From: Enterococcus gilvus ATCC BAA-350 | GTDB taxonomy: Bacteria; Bacillota; Bacilli; Lactobacillales; Enterococcaceae | Assembly (NCBI RefSeq): GCF_000407545.1 | Contig: NZ_ASWH01000001.1 | Coordinates: 2,061,501 to 2,125,500 of the forward strand | Length of the DNA: 64,000 nucleotides | Direction of reading: 5' to 3' | Shown here: piece after piece, positions 1 to 9,965 of the stretch | Layout of the letters: every line of letters starts with the position of its first letter | Numbering within the stretch: position 1 is the first letter of the stretch | Notes under the pieces: model-generated | What the model saw: only the letters and a program-made list of their open reading frames with translations | Databases searched by the model: none | Told to the model about the DNA's origin: nothing | Translations under genes and position numbers: made by a program

Positions 1-27
1 TACTACGTGAAAATCTTTTTTTTCCAT
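1..27 (-). CDS. ptsH: HPr phosphocarrier, first nine codons (partial)
   Basis: Reading leftward from an ATG at 25-27, the first nine residues are MEKKDFHVV, matching the start of enterococcal and streptococcal HPr, the PTS phosphocarrier. A clear ribosome binding site (AAAGGAG) lies 10 bases before the ATG. The rest of the gene, including His15, lies outside the window. ptsH near clpE is a known enterococcal arrangement. The call rests on nine residues plus the ribosome binding site. Confidence 0.72.
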
Positions 28-329
28 ATTGACCGTTCTCCTTTATAAAAAAAAATGTTTTTTTATGTTAGGGCTTTAATGATAACGTCCATCATTTTGG
101 GCCCTTCATTTTCTTAGATTACCATTTTTTTGCAGTGGATACAACAATTTTAGTCGATTTATTCAAGCAAAATGTATGCCCTTTCTTAAAATATGTGCTA
201 TACCCGTCCAACTTCCCCATTTCTTCCGTTTTCATTTTTTTTACATAACAAAGGAGCGTCCTAAAAAAGACCAGCAACGATTTTTTTAGCACTCGATGCG
301 TTCGAATGCTAAAAATAAAAACAAACTGT

Positions 330-357
330 TTGCTTTTATCAAAAATCTCGTTATAAT
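330..357 (+). promoter_or_regulatory. SigA-type promoter of clpE
   Basis: The -35 TTGCTT (330-335) and a perfect -10 TATAAT (352-357) are 16 bp apart. Transcription should begin near 364, giving a leader of about 100 nt before the clpE start. The CtsR box lies directly over the predicted start site. Confidence 0.75.
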
Positions 358-366
358 TATGTCTAA

Positions 367-383
367 GGTCAGTGATAGTCAAA
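367..383 (+). promoter_or_regulatory. CtsR operator of clpE
   Basis: The sequence GGTCAGTGATAGTCAAA fits the CtsR direct-repeat consensus RGTCAAA-NNN-RGTCAAA with one mismatch (first half GGTCAGT, second half AGTCAAA). It starts 9 bp after the -10 box, so bound CtsR would block initiation. CtsR is the known class III heat-shock repressor of clp genes in Firmicutes, so heat or protein stress should induce clpE. Confidence 0.82.
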
Positions 384-466
384 CAATTGACCAGCGTATC
401 TTTTTACGAGATTCGCTTACTCGATGTACAATGGAAGAAACATCAACTATTGAAAGGGTGAAAAAG

Positions 467-2689
467 ATGCTTTGCCAAAATTGTCATGAAAATGAAGCAA
501 CGATTCATTTATATGCAAATGTCAATGGTCAACGAAAGCAACTAGATTATTGCCAGAGTTGTTATCAAAAATTAAAGAATCAAGCTGGAGGTGCGCCACA
601 GATGGCAGGAAATGATCCTTTTGGTTTTGGAAGTTTAGACGATTTGTTCCGTTCCATGTCCCAACAAATGCAACAACGACAAGGAGCTGCAGATCAAACA
701 CCACCAACCCAATTCGGCGGTGGAAATGGAATAAATAATCAACCCCCTCGCGGAAATGGCGGCGGCGGTCTATTGGATGAATATGGTATCAATATTACTG
801 GACAAGCACGTGAAGGAAACATTGATCCCGTAGTCGGTCGTGATGACGAGATCCAACGAGTCATTGAAATCTTGAATCGTCGGACAAAAAATAATCCCGT
901 ATTAATTGGCGAACCCGGTGTTGGTAAAACAGCGGTCGTTGAAGGATTGGCACAAAAAATCGTCGATGGCGATGTTCCGCAAAAATTAATGGACAAAGAA
1001 GTCATTCGTTTAGATGTCGCTTCTCTTGTGCAAGGTACAGGTATTCGGGGACAATTCGAAGAACGGATGCAAAAATTAATCGAAGAGATTCGTCAAGCTG
1101 AAAACATCATCCTATTTATTGATGAAGTTCATGAGATCGTCGGTGCCGGCGCTGCTGGAGACGGCAATATGGATGCTGGGAATATTTTGAAGCCTGCTTT
1201 AGCTCGCGGCGAATTACAAATGGTCGGTGCAACCACATTAAATGAATACCGCATCATTGAAAAAGATGCTGCATTGGAACGTCGGATGCAACCCGTTCGC
1301 GTGGAAGAGCCTTCTGTTCAAGAAACCATTGAGATCCTCAAAGGTCTGCAACCACGTTACGAAGATTATCATCATGTAAAATATACGGATGATGCCATCA
1401 AAGCTGCGGCTGAGTTATCAAATCGTTACATCCAAGACCGCTTTTTACCTGATAAAGCAATTGATTTGCTGGATGAAACAGGGTCGAAGAAAAACTTAAC
1501 GATTCAAATTGTTGATCCAAAAATGATCGATAAAAAATTGGCCGAAGCAGAGCAACAAAAATCACAAGCTTCTCAAGAAGAAGACTTTGAAAAAGCTGCT
1601 TACTACCGCGATCAAATCAACAAATTGCAAAAAATGAAAGACCGTCAGATAACAGATGAAGAAACACCGGTTATCACTGAAAAGGACATGGAGAAAATCG
1701 TTGAGAAACGTACAGGCATCCCTGTCGGTGAATTAAAAGAAAAAGAACAAACACAATTGAAAAATCTTGCAAGTGATTTGAAACAACACGTCATTGGACA
1801 AGATGAAGCGGTAGAAAAAGTTGCGAAAGCCATTCGCCGTAATCGTGTTGGTTTAAACAAAAAAAATCGTCCGATCGGTTCCTTCTTATTCGTTGGACCA
1901 ACAGGTGTCGGTAAAACAGAATTGGCTCGTCAGTTAGCAGAAGAACTTTTTGGATCAAGCGACTCTATGATTCGTTTTGACATGAGTGAGTATATGGAAA
2001 AACACAGTGTGTCTAAATTGATTGGTTCACCTCCAGGCTATGTTGGGTATGAAGAAGCTGGTCAATTAACGGAGCAAGTTCGACGTCATCCATACAGTTT
2101 GATTTTATTGGATGAAGTTGAAAAGGCACATCCAGATGTTCTTCATATGTTCTTACAAATTCTTGATGACGGCCGTTTAACGGACTCACAAGGTCGGACT
2201 GTCAGCTTCAAGGATACGATCATTATTATGACAAGTAATGCTGGTACTGGTAAAATCGAAGCAAATGTCGGTTTTGGTGCCGCTCGTGACGGCGTTACTC
2301 GTTCTGTATTGGGACAATTGAAAGATTTCTTTGCCCCAGAATTCTTGAACCGTTTTGATGGGATCATCGAATTCAGTTCGCTGTCAAAAGAAAATCTTAT
2401 GAAGATCGTTTCATTGATGTTAGATGATGTAAATGAACTTTTAGCTTCACAAAAATTGCACATTGAAGTGCCGAATAATGTGAAAGAGAAATTAGTTGAT
2501 CTTGGCTACGATCCTGCAATGGGTGCTCGCCCACTTCGTCGTACGATCCAAGAAAATATCGAAGATGGGATCGCCGAATTCTATTTAGATCATCCAACCA
2601 TTACAGAGCTAAAAGCGAAACTTGATAAGGAAGATCATATCGTCATCACTTCTAAACCTGAACGTTTAGCAAAAGAAGATAAAAAATAA
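467..2689 (+). CDS. clpE: ClpE, AAA+ ATPase of the Clp protease
   Basis: A 740-residue Hsp100 unfoldase that works with ClpP in stress proteolysis. The N-terminus has the zinc finger that defines ClpE (Cys3, Cys6, Cys29, Cys32), then a Gly/Gln-rich linker, AAA+ module 1 (Walker [10 protein letters not shown] near residue 148), a UVR-like coiled segment near 370-390, AAA+ module 2 (GPTGVGKTE near 477) and the ClpB D2-type C-terminus. The frame stays open upstream to 296, but the ATG at 467 is chosen: AAAGGGTG precedes it, the zinc finger begins there, and the promoter and CtsR box lie inside the longer version. Confidence 0.96.
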   Translation: MLCQNCHENEATIHLYANVNGQRKQLDYCQSCYQKLKNQAGGAPQMAGNDPFGFGSLDDLFRSMSQQMQQRQGAADQTPPTQFGGGNGINNQPPRGNGGGGLLDEYGINITGQAREGNIDPVVGRDDEIQRVIEILNRRTKNNPVLIGEPGVGKTAVVEGLAQKIVDGDVPQKLMDKEVIRLDVASLVQGTGIRGQFEERMQKLIEEIRQAENIILFIDEVHEIVGAGAAGDGNMDAGNILKPALARGELQMVGATTLNEYRIIEKDAALERRMQPVRVEEPSVQETIEILKGLQPRYEDYHHVKYTDDAIKAAAELSNRYIQDRFLPDKAIDLLDETGSKKNLTIQIVDPKMIDKKLAEAEQQKSQASQEEDFEKAAYYRDQINKLQKMKDRQITDEETPVITEKDMEKIVEKRTGIPVGELKEKEQTQLKNLASDLKQHVIGQDEAVEKVAKAIRRNRVGLNKKNRPIGSFLFVGPTGVGKTELARQLAEELFGSSDSMIRFDMSEYMEKHSVSKLIGSPPGYVGYEEAGQLTEQVRRHPYSLILLDEVEKAHPDVLHMFLQILDDGRLTDSQGRTVSFKDTIIIMTSNAGTGKIEANVGFGAARDGVTRSVLGQLKDFFAPEFLNRFDGIIEFSSLSKENLMKIVSLMLDDVNELLASQKLHIEVPNNVKEKLVDLGYDPAMGARPLRRTIQENIEDGIAEFYLDHPTITELKAKLDKEDHIVITSKPERLAKEDKK

Positions 2690-2694
2690 CACTT

Positions 2695-2730
2695 TAGGAC
2701 CCTCGTCAGATACGAGGGTCCTATTCTTTT
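2695..2730 (+). terminator. Rho-independent terminator of clpE
   Basis: A perfect 12-bp stem (TAGGACCCTCGT with ACGAGGGTCCTA, loop CAGAT) begins six bases after the clpE stop codon and is followed by TTCTTTT. It ends the clpE transcript, so the next gene needs its own promoter. Confidence 0.92.
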
Positions 2731-2772
2731 ATGCAAATTTTCTAAATCTTCTAATTAAAATGAGCAACATCC

Positions 2773-2801
2773 TTCTTTTTTCTTAATCTTTCTTATATAA
2801 T
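2773..2801 (+). promoter_or_regulatory. Probable promoter of the DUF1827 gene
   Basis: A perfect TATAAT (2796-2801) with a weak -35 (TTCTTT, 2773-2778) at 17 bp lies after the clpE terminator and about 40 bp before the start codon. Confidence 0.55.
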
Positions 2802-2841
2802 TACACTATGAAGTAAGGTTTTAGGAAGAAGGTGTTTCGGG

Positions 2842-3138
2842 ATGAAACTTATCAATGTGACGAATAGTCATTCACAACTCGTGTATAATCAGCTGGAGAA
2901 CACTGATGCGAATATGATAAAAATTTATACTATAGGAAATACTACCGTCATTTATACCGATGCTTATAAGCATGCTGAGATTGTTTTAAAAAACGACAAT
3001 CGCAATATCTTGCCATCGGAAGTAGACTTCGTACATAATTATTTTAAGCGAAAATTGGATGAAGGAACCTATGATTTTGCAAATATTTCCTATCTTGAAT
3101 CTCCCGGCCTAATCGAAATGTCAATAACAAAAAAATAG
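2842..3138 (+). CDS. DUF1827 family small protein
   Basis: A 98-residue soluble protein with no signal peptide or membrane segment. Length, N-terminus (MKLINVTNSHSQLVYNQLEN) and position right after clpE fit DUF1827, a Lactobacillales family of unknown function. The ATG at 2842 follows AGAAGGTG. Its own promoter and the clpE terminator suggest separate transcription. The family call comes from memory of the sequence pattern; no function can be assigned. Confidence 0.75.
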   Translation: MKLINVTNSHSQLVYNQLENTDANMIKIYTIGNTTVIYTDAYKHAEIVLKNDNRNILPSEVDFVHNYFKRKLDEGTYDFANISYLESPGLIEMSITKK

Positions 3139-3166
3139 TTGAAGCGAAAATGCTTCAACTATTTTT
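3131..3166. terminator. Bidirectional terminator between convergent genes
   Basis: A 15-bp stem (AAAAATAGTTGAAGC with its complement, loop GAAAAT) carries the stop codon of the DUF1827 gene in one arm and that of the convergent membrane-protein gene in the other. A/T runs on both sides make it work in both directions. Confidence 0.88.
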
Positions 3167-4937
3167 TATTTACTTTATTAGCGATGATTGGTAATTGAAA
3201 AATCCCTACAAAAGCCAAAACCTCGATCCATTGGATGACTGGAACCCCTGCCCCTGTATAGATCATCATAAACATCTCTTTCCGCTCTGGCGCCCATGAA
3301 CAAAACCAGGATACACCGATCAGAAAAATCAAATAAGAAAGTGTCAGTCCCAAAAGAATCAGCAGCATTCCTCTGAATGTTTTTAACTGTGCTTTAGAAA
3401 AAAGACTGCCTACACAAATAATTAAAAATCCCGCGAAGCAGAACAATAACCACAACGGTGTAAGGTCTCTATAAACTTGAATGATTCGGTTTGAGAGTTT
3501 GGCAGTTGAGGTAAGCTTTATTGGCTCAGTTCGCGGCACATTTATGTCCTGCCAGTTCTCTGAGAATGAAAGTCTCAATAGCTTTTCTGCCTCTGAGACA
3601 TCTTCTTTAGGTCCGAGCGTTCCATCTGATCCCTGTCCATAATCCTTATAAAAGACATTGTACTCAAATCCACTCTTCATAAATTCACCGACAAGCGGCA
3701 AATCCTTTAGTAGTTTTCCATCTCCCGTACCGGTTAGATAGATCTCCCTTTTTTCTTTTAGCGTGCCCTTTTCATAGGCAGTCGATAATTCAGAAGCTAC
3801 TTTTTCCCAAAACGCTTCTGTTTTCTTTCCATCTTTATAGTAGCCGGCTTGATTCGCCGCGTCACGCAGCGCCCAAAAGATAATGTCTCCTGAGATATCT
3901 TCTCCACCACTCCACGGGCTCCCATTATAAATCCAATCAATATTTTTCTTAATGGACTGAAGTGCAGGTGAAACGGATTCTGCCTTCTCAAGCGCCTTTC
4001 TCGACACCCAAACTTTACTATTCGTTTGATTCAGGTCAGTTCCGTCATCCATTCGAATGAGCTGCTTTGATACAAGAGCGAAAGCACCACCTGTCCGATC
4101 ATTGACCGTAGCAATCCCGTAATTTTCTTTATTCATATATTTTAGCCCGCTTGTCAATGAAAAAAGAGTGACAAAAGGCAGTAAACAAAGGATTAATTTT
4201 ACTAATTGCTTTTTCGTAAAATAAAACTTCTTAATAGAGCTGCGAAGAGTTTTTAGCTTGAAATTCGGATCATTTTCAAAAATAACAGAACCTGCAATAA
4301 CGATCATCCCTACTGTTACGATTGGCAACAGCCATAAGGAGTCTTCACGAATGTACCAGTATAAAGGAAAAATCAGGGCCAACCCTACTCCCCAACTGGC
4401 GAAGGAACGCACTTGTTCATTTCTTCTAAAATACAATCCCACCAAACAGCCAATGACTAACAAAACTGCCGGAACAACAAGTGTATTCCGATAGATCCGC
4501 GTACTGTATTCACTCGTAAGTGAAACTGGAGAATATAAAAAGAAGGTATAAATACCTGTCAAAATCCAGCGATTGCGTATCAAAGGGCGTAAGGCTAAAG
4601 CAGCTACACTACTTGCCAGTATATTGAAAAGACCAAGGAAAGCACCGTAAGATACATGTAACTTGTTGCCTAAGACGATAAAAAGAGAATAGGAAATCCC
4701 TTTGGATAATGTCTTGGTCGAATACTCTCCTAGCCAATTTCCCTTTAGCAGCTCTTGACCATACCGAATAAATAACTGATCGTCATAGCCGGCATACAGA
4801 TTAATAAAGTAAGGGGCCTTGGCACTCAAAACGAAACGAAACACGGTCATCCCGATCAAGACGACCAGCAAGATCATAGTGCTTGGTTGTTTGAGCCGCT
4901 TTAAATAAATCGCTGTGTCGCCTTTAAATTTCTGCAT
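3159..4937 (-). CDS. Polytopic membrane protein, GT-C glycosyltransferase-like
   Basis: A 592-residue protein with about ten hydrophobic segments: one near residues 20-40, a cluster at about 85-240, and four at the C-terminus. A hydrophilic loop of about 200 residues (280-480) probably lies outside the cell. The acidic pair in GYDDQLFIRYGQELLKGNW just after TM1 resembles the first extracytoplasmic loop of GT-C lipid-linked-sugar transferases. The ATG at 4937 (after AAAGGGA) is preferred over an upstream TTG. It starts 23 nt after prfC and is probably cotranscribed with it. The enzymatic role is inference from topology; no family could be named with certainty. Confidence 0.6.
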   Translation of the reverse strand: MQKFKGDTAIYLKRLKQPSTMILLVVLIGMTVFRFVLSAKAPYFINLYAGYDDQLFIRYGQELLKGNWLGEYSTKTLSKGISYSLFIVLGNKLHVSYGAFLGLFNILASSVAALALRPLIRNRWILTGIYTFFLYSPVSLTSEYSTRIYRNTLVVPAVLLVIGCLVGLYFRRNEQVRSFASWGVGLALIFPLYWYIREDSLWLLPIVTVGMIVIAGSVIFENDPNFKLKTLRSSIKKFYFTKKQLVKLILCLLPFVTLFSLTSGLKYMNKENYGIATVNDRTGGAFALVSKQLIRMDDGTDLNQTNSKVWVSRKALEKAESVSPALQSIKKNIDWIYNGSPWSGGEDISGDIIFWALRDAANQAGYYKDGKKTEAFWEKVASELSTAYEKGTLKEKREIYLTGTGDGKLLKDLPLVGEFMKSGFEYNVFYKDYGQGSDGTLGPKEDVSEAEKLLRLSFSENWQDINVPRTEPIKLTSTAKLSNRIIQVYRDLTPLWLLFCFAGFLIICVGSLFSKAQLKTFRGMLLILLGLTLSYLIFLIGVSWFCSWAPERKEMFMMIYTGAGVPVIQWIEVLAFVGIFQLPIIANKVNKK

Positions 4938-4960
4938 CAAGGTCCCTTTCTTCTCGCATT

Positions 4961-6538
4961 TTACATCAAGCTCTTCAGTTCTACTTCTGGGTATTTATCC
5001 GCGAACCAACGCATTGCAAATTGATTTTCAAACAAGAAGAGTGGTTGGTCAAAACGGTCTTTCGCCAAAATATTACGGCTTGAGCTCATGCGTTCGTCTA
5101 ATTGTTCTGGATCGATCCAACGAGCAATTTTATTTCCCATTGGCGTCATAACAACTTCCGCATTGTATTCATTCAGCATACGGTGTTGGAAGACTTCAAA
5201 TTGCAGCTGTCCAACCGCACCGATGATGTATTCGTCTGTCAAATACGTTTTGTATAATTGAATCGCACCTTCTTGTACCAGTTGGTAGATCCCTTTATGG
5301 AAGGATTTTTGCTTCATGACATTTTTTGCAGTTACCTTCATAAATAGTTCCGGCGTGAAGGAAGGTAGTTCTTCATAGGCTACTTTCAATTTCCCTTCAT
5401 AGATCGTGTCTCCGATTTGGTAGTTTCCAGTATCATAGACTCCGATGATGTCCCCAGCGACAGCTTCTTCCACATTTTCGCGAGCGTCAGCCATAAATTG
5501 TGTCACGTTGCTTAGTTTCATTTTCTTGCTTGTACGTCCAAGAGTGACATCCATTCCGCGCTCAAAAGTTCCTGAACATACCCGTACAAACGCGATTCGA
5601 TCTCGATGATTCGGATTCATATTTGCTTGGATCTTAAAGACAAAACCAGAGAACTCTTCTTCATACGGAGAGATAGGTTCGCCTTCTTCAGTTTTGTGGG
5701 CGTGAGGTTTTGGTGCCAGATCAACAAAGGTTTCAAGGAATGTTTCGACTCCGAAGTTCGTCAAAGCTGAACCAAAGAAGACAGGTGTTTGATTCCCTTG
5801 CTGAATTTTCTCAAGATTAAATTGGTCCCCGGCTTCGCGAACAAGCTCGACTTCGCTTAATACATCTTCATAAATAGATTTTTCTTTTAACGGATGATCT
5901 CCCGAAATCTCACCATTGGTTAATTTAACGTAGCGTTCCCCTTCGTATTGTTCTGGACGGTAGAACTCGATGCGCTCATTGTGTATGTCGTAGATTCCTT
6001 CCAAGCCTTTTCCCATACCAATCGGCCAATTCATTGGATACGATTCGATCTCCAACAATTCTTCCAATTCCTCTAACAATTCTAGCGGCTCGCGTCCGTC
6101 ACGATCCAATTTGTTAATAAAGGTAAAAATCGGAATTCCCCGACGTTTGACAACTTGGAAAAGTTTCTTTGTCTGAGCCTCGATCCCTTTGGCACTATCA
6201 ATGACCATTACGGCACTGTCTACCGCCATCAGTGTACGATACGTATCTTCTGAAAAGTCTTCGTGACCGGGTGTGTCCAATATATTTACGCGTTTTCCAT
6301 CAAAATCAAATTGCATGACTGAACTAGTTACAGAGATTCCACGCTGCTTTTCAATGTCCATCCAGTCTGATTTTGCGAAGTTCCCAGTTTTCTTTCCTTT
6401 TACCGTTCCTGCTTGACGAATCGCACCGCCAAATAAAAGTAGTTGTTCAGTGATCGTCGTTTTCCCAGCATCCGGATGGGAAATGATCGCAAAGGTTCGA
6501 CGACTATCTACTTGTTGTTTTAAATTAGGGTTATTCAT
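4961..6538 (-). CDS. prfC: Peptide chain release factor 3
   Basis: A 525-residue translational GTPase that recycles RF1/RF2 from the ribosome after termination. The G1 loop (SHPDAGKTT), switch II (DTPGHEDF), G4 ([10 protein letters not shown]) and the EF-G-like domains II and III are intact and the length is normal for RF3. The ATG at 6538 is preferred because GGAG lies seven bases upstream; an in-frame TTG 12 codons earlier has no ribosome binding site. Confidence 0.96.
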   Translation of the reverse strand: MNNPNLKQQVDSRRTFAIISHPDAGKTTITEQLLLFGGAIRQAGTVKGKKTGNFAKSDWMDIEKQRGISVTSSVMQFDFDGKRVNILDTPGHEDFSEDTYRTLMAVDSAVMVIDSAKGIEAQTKKLFQVVKRRGIPIFTFINKLDRDGREPLELLEELEELLEIESYPMNWPIGMGKGLEGIYDIHNERIEFYRPEQYEGERYVKLTNGEISGDHPLKEKSIYEDVLSEVELVREAGDQFNLEKIQQGNQTPVFFGSALTNFGVETFLETFVDLAPKPHAHKTEEGEPISPYEEEFSGFVFKIQANMNPNHRDRIAFVRVCSGTFERGMDVTLGRTSKKMKLSNVTQFMADARENVEEAVAGDIIGVYDTGNYQIGDTIYEGKLKVAYEELPSFTPELFMKVTAKNVMKQKSFHKGIYQLVQEGAIQLYKTYLTDEYIIGAVGQLQFEVFQHRMLNEYNAEVVMTPMGNKIARWIDPEQLDERMSSSRNILAKDRFDQPLFLFENQFAMRWFADKYPEVELKSLM

Positions 6539-6588
6539 TCTATTGCTCCATTCATTTTTCGAATTATCATTCAAATTTCAACCCAATC

Positions 6589-6594
6589 AGTATA
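6589..6594 (-). promoter_or_regulatory. Probable -10 box of prfC
   Basis: On the minus strand TATACT lies about 50 bp before the prfC ATG. The best -35 (TTTCCA) is 18 bp further up and weak, so only the -10 is listed. Confidence 0.45.
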
Positions 6595-6708
6595 GCATGG
6601 ATTTTACTCTGATGGAAAGTTGATTTACTTTTCTAGCTGGCGGACTGACTGCTTTTATAAAGGCAATCGCAGGCTGTCCTTTTTTGACCAGCGGATTCAC
6701 TTAAACTG

Positions 6709-6744
6709 CAAAAAGAAAACACTCTGCACGGCAGAATGTTTTCT
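6709..6744 (-). terminator. Terminator of the CNNM/CorC-like gene
   Basis: Reading leftward, the stem AGAAAACATTCTGC/GCAGAGTGTTTTCT (one A-C mismatch, 3-base loop) is followed by TTTTT. It lies 15 bases after the stop codon of the CBS-domain gene. Confidence 0.85.
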
Positions 6745-6758
6745 AAAAGCTTTGCTTA

Positions 6759-8135
6759 TTAACGTCGAGGCTCATCGTCTTCGAAGTCTTTAGTAAACAG
6801 ACGACGTTCCTCTTCTGGTTCGACATTTTCATGTTCATCAGGATGGAAAATCGCACGCAGTGTCAAGACTCTTGATCCTTCCATTTCTTCAGAAATAAGT
6901 GTCAGATCGTCTACATCGAAAGAAAGCTTCTCTCCTTCGTCAGGAATCGTTCCTAATGCTGTGATCAAATAGCCCGCCATTGTATCGACATCACTCATAT
7001 GCAAGTTCAAATCAAACTCTTCATTGAACTCATCGATCAACATCTTCCCATTGATCAAATATTCATTGTCGCCGACTTTTTCATAGAGCTTTTCAACCTC
7101 GTCAGACTCATCATCGATTTCTCCGACGATTTCCTCTAATAGGTCTTCTAAAGTCACTAAACCGACCATTCCGCCATATTCGTCAAGAAGGATAGACATT
7201 TGATTTTGCGTTTTCTTCAATTCATAAAGAAGGTCATCAATAAAAATCGTCTCAGGAACGAATAATGGTTCTTGGAGGATTTTTTGAAGATTGACATTTT
7301 CAAAGCCAAATTGACGTGCCGCTTTTAATAATGTTTTGGTATGCAGGATTCCGACTACTTTGTCTTTGTCTTCATCGTAAACCGGAATTCTAGAATAGCT
7401 CTCATTTAAAATCTCATCAATGCTCTCAAGTACCGGATCATTGATATCGATCATGAAGGAATCCGTTCTGGGAACCATTACCTCACGAGCAACTTTTGTA
7501 TCCAGTGAGAAGACACCTTGAAGCATCTCGATTTCATCATTGTCCAGTACGCCTTCGTTTTCCAACATATAGCGCATTTCATCGCGGGTCATTTTCGTAT
7601 CTTCGTCATCAAATGTCATCGGCGTTATTTTGGCCAATAAATTGGTCGAAGCCGTTAATAACCAAACGAAGGGTTTTGTAATGACGCCTAATTTTCGAAC
7701 AACGCCAGAGGTAAATTGTGCAACCTCTTCCGTCTTCGTCATAGCAATTCGTTTCGGATATAATTCACCAAATACAATTGAAACATAGGTCAATAACAGC
7801 ATAACGATTACCGCAGCAATTGTACGTGCAGCCGCACCGCCGCCTATAAAAGGTGCTAATCGAGCAGATAAACTATCAGCTAAAGAGGCCCCTGACAAGA
7901 TGTTTACTAATGTAATTCCCACCTGAATCGTTGATAAAAAATTATTTGGGTTATGGATGACCTCTAATAATTTTTTTGATTTCAGGTTTCCTTCTTCTGC
8001 CTTTTGTTCTACTCGGTTTTTATTGACCGACACCACCGCAATTTCAGCCGCAGCTAAAAATCCGTTGATTAACGTTAAAATTACTAATAAACCTAACTGT
8101 AAAATTAACGACTGACTATCGGGGTCAGCATTCAT
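6759..8135 (-). CDS. CNNM/CorC-HlyC family membrane protein with CBS domains
   Basis: A 458-residue protein with the usual order: an N-terminal DUF21/CNNM membrane domain (about 10-190, including the polar motif AEIAVVSVNKNR), a pair of CBS domains (about 205-330, with VPRTDSFMIDIND) and a C-terminal CorC_HlyC FAD-like domain (about 350-430), then an acidic tail. Such proteins are often annotated as hemolysins but are mostly linked to Mg2+/Co2+ efflux or homeostasis. The start lies 11 bases after AAGGAG. The gene sits between terminators, so it is probably monocistronic. Confidence 0.9.
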   Translation of the reverse strand: MNADPDSQSLILQLGLLVILTLINGFLAAAEIAVVSVNKNRVEQKAEEGNLKSKKLLEVIHNPNNFLSTIQVGITLVNILSGASLADSLSARLAPFIGGGAAARTIAAVIVMLLLTYVSIVFGELYPKRIAMTKTEEVAQFTSGVVRKLGVITKPFVWLLTASTNLLAKITPMTFDDEDTKMTRDEMRYMLENEGVLDNDEIEMLQGVFSLDTKVAREVMVPRTDSFMIDINDPVLESIDEILNESYSRIPVYDEDKDKVVGILHTKTLLKAARQFGFENVNLQKILQEPLFVPETIFIDDLLYELKKTQNQMSILLDEYGGMVGLVTLEDLLEEIVGEIDDESDEVEKLYEKVGDNEYLINGKMLIDEFNEEFDLNLHMSDVDTMAGYLITALGTIPDEGEKLSFDVDDLTLISEEMEGSRVLTLRAIFHPDEHENVEPEEERRLFTKDFEDDEPRR

Positions 8136-8164
8136 AATTGCATTCGCTCCTTAATTTAAAGTGT

Positions 8165-8187
8165 AAAAAAAGTGGCACAAAGGCCAC
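8165..8187 (-). terminator. Terminator of the AI-2E family permease gene
   Basis: Reading leftward, a short stem GTGGC/GCCAC with a 6-base loop is followed by seven T residues. It lies about 60 bp after the permease stop codon. Confidence 0.72.
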
Positions 8188-8249
8188 GTTAAAATCGTAT
8201 CACATCGCTTGTTTTAATGCAATATTTATCAAACAAACAACACGGTAAG

Positions 8250-9374
8250 TTAATTTAGAAACTCTTTTTCTCGTTCTTCTTGCTTGCCTTGTTTTACTAT
8301 TTTCACTACAAACACAACCAGTGTCCGTAAAATCGCATAGACAGGCACGCCCAGGAATACACCTAAAATACCGGCCAAATTCCCTGCTACTAATAAAATC
8401 AAGATGATCGTCAATGGATGGATGTTCAAAGATTTCCCGATAACATTTGGGTAAATGACATTTCCGTCGACTTGTTGAACGATCAGTACAACAACGATAC
8501 AAAGCAACGCTTGGGTTGGTGAATTAAAGAAGGTGTAGATCAATGCAGGCGCAAGCCCTAGATAGGGACCTAAATAAGGAATCAAATTCGTCAAGCCGGC
8601 AATCACGCCAAACAAGAACGCATAATCCACGCCAATCAACAAATACCCTAAGAAGGTGAATGTGCCGACAAACAAACATTCGATTGCTTGTCCACTGATA
8701 TAATCAGACAAGGTCTTATTTAGTTGTTCCAGCAACCCCTTGATATTGTCCCGCTGTTTTTCTGGGAAGACCCGTTCGATATTCGGAACAAGTTTTTCTC
8801 CATCCTTCAACATGTAAAACAAAATAAATGGTACGGTGATCAGTAATAAAACGACCGTGGTAATTTTTCCAATGATGGATGCTAAGCTGTTCGTCACACC
8901 CGTCAAGGTTTGCTGAATAATGGTCCCGGCTGAAACATCCAGATTGCTGATGTATTTATCTACATCTAATTCTCTGAACAGCGGGAATCGTGTCGCATTA
9001 TTCGCTGCATCTTGCAGCCAGTGCTGCATGTTGTCGACAAAGCTGGGGATATTTTTTGCCAGCGAGATCAACTGTTCCACCAAATTCGGAATGACGCTCA
9101 TGAAGATCAACACGATAATGCCGATCAATAATAGAAAGATCAACGCGATCGCGATCAATCGTTTTACACCCATCTTCACTAGCAAGTTTACTAATGGATT
9201 TAATAAATAATACAAAAAGCCGGCAATGAGAATCGGTGCAAAAAGTGTTGTAAAAAACGTACCGATCGGTTGAAAAACAAAATCAATCTGTGAGGACACC
9301 AGGATCAAGGTCGCTATGACCAACAGTTCCACTGACCAGAACATTAATTTTGAATTTTTAATTTTCTCAAACAT
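8250..9374 (-). CDS. AI-2E family (PerM/YdiK-type) membrane permease
   Basis: A 374-residue polytopic protein with the AI-2E exporter pattern: paired N-terminal helices, two central segments, then a conserved C-terminal half containing GVIAGLTNLIPYLGPYLG and the helix before VQQVDGNVIYPNVIGKSL. Family members export signalling molecules or ions; the substrate here cannot be told from sequence. The ATG follows AAGGAG. It diverges from the GNAT gene, with only about 75 bp for both promoters. Confidence 0.88.
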   Translation of the reverse strand: MFEKIKNSKLMFWSVELLVIATLILVSSQIDFVFQPIGTFFTTLFAPILIAGFLYYLLNPLVNLLVKMGVKRLIAIALIFLLLIGIIVLIFMSVIPNLVEQLISLAKNIPSFVDNMQHWLQDAANNATRFPLFRELDVDKYISNLDVSAGTIIQQTLTGVTNSLASIIGKITTVVLLLITVPFILFYMLKDGEKLVPNIERVFPEKQRDNIKGLLEQLNKTLSDYISGQAIECLFVGTFTFLGYLLIGVDYAFLFGVIAGLTNLIPYLGPYLGLAPALIYTFFNSPTQALLCIVVVLIVQQVDGNVIYPNVIGKSLNIHPLTIILILLVAGNLAGILGVFLGVPVYAILRTLVVFVVKIVKQGKQEEREKEFLN

Positions 9375-9450
9375 TCATCTACTCCTTTTTCTAGATTTAG
9401 TTTATAGTATACATCATGTGGAGAAAAATCCCCTTGAGGAAGGTGCCATT

Positions 9451-9885
9451 ATGAAAATTTTAATTACTAAGGATACTATGAGCGACATTTATCTCGATGC
9501 GGTCCGCATCCGCCAAAAAGTATTTGTCCAAGAGCAAGGCGTTCCCGCAAATCTAGAAATAGATGAAAACGAAGCCTACGCCGTTCACTTTGTCCTTTAT
9601 ACGGAAGAAGAAAAACCTGCCGCCACGGTACGTTTGCTGCCATTAGATCGTCACACTTTTAAATTACAACGCATGGCTGTTTTGAAAGACTATCGAGGGA
9701 AGAATCTTGGAGCTGCAATCGTTGCTGAAGCTGAAGTATTTGCGAAACAGCAAGGATTTACAACAATCGAGCTAGGTGCGCAATTAACCGCTGAGTCTTT
9801 TTATCAAAAGTTAGGCTATCAGGCCTACGGAGAAATTTTCCAAGATGCAGGCATCGATCATGTACATATGAAGAAGGTTCTTTGA
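9451..9885 (+). CDS. GNAT family N-acetyltransferase
   Basis: A 144-residue single-domain acetyltransferase with acetyl-CoA binding elements: the strand LQRMAVLKDYRGKNLGAAIV (motif A; K-x-Y-R-G-K-N-L-G loop) and the C-terminal AESFYQKLGYQ. The N-terminal pattern IRQKVFVQEQGVP is typical of the ElaA/YjcF-type subgroup. Substrate unknown. The frame is open to 9316, but the ATG at 9451 follows TTGAGGAAGGTG and the longer version would overlap the divergent permease gene. Confidence 0.88.
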   Translation: MKILITKDTMSDIYLDAVRIRQKVFVQEQGVPANLEIDENEAYAVHFVLYTEEEKPAATVRLLPLDRHTFKLQRMAVLKDYRGKNLGAAIVAEAEVFAKQQGFTTIELGAQLTAESFYQKLGYQAYGEIFQDAGIDHVHMKKVL

Positions 9886-9928
9886 GACACTCCTGTGCAT
9901 CAAAGCTGACGACTGTTATTCATGCAAA

Positions 9929-9963
9929 AAAGGCTATACCAAGCGTTTGGTATAGCCTTTTCT
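9929..9963. terminator. Bidirectional terminator, GNAT gene / ntdp
   Basis: A 14-bp stem AAAGGCTATACCAA/TTGGTATAGCCTTT with loop GCGT lies between the convergent GNAT and ntdp genes and has T runs in both reading directions. Confidence 0.9.
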
Positions 9964-9965
9964 TT

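Larger units (their letters stand above)
28..466. promoter_or_regulatory. Divergent ptsH/clpE intergenic region (439 bp)
   Basis: This AT-rich stretch separates leftward ptsH from rightward clpE. It holds the clpE promoter and CtsR box (listed separately) and must hold the ptsH promoter, for which I see no convincing -35/-10 pair. A 38-codon minus-strand ORF (119-235) exists but has no convincing ribosome binding site, so it is not called as a gene. Confidence 0.6.

Noticed and set aside
119..235. 38-codon minus-strand ORF upstream of ptsH (MKTEEMGKLDGY...)
   Set aside because: No ribosome binding site at either ATG, no family resemblance, and it lies in the divergent promoter region.
296..466. 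N-terminal extension of ClpE from ATG 296
   Set aside because: The promoter and CtsR box lie inside it, and the zinc-finger start at 467 has a good ribosome binding site.
8200..8502. 100-codon minus-strand ORF at the end of the AI-2E permease gene
   Set aside because: Out-of-frame shadow of the permease; Cys/Arg-rich with no ribosome binding site.
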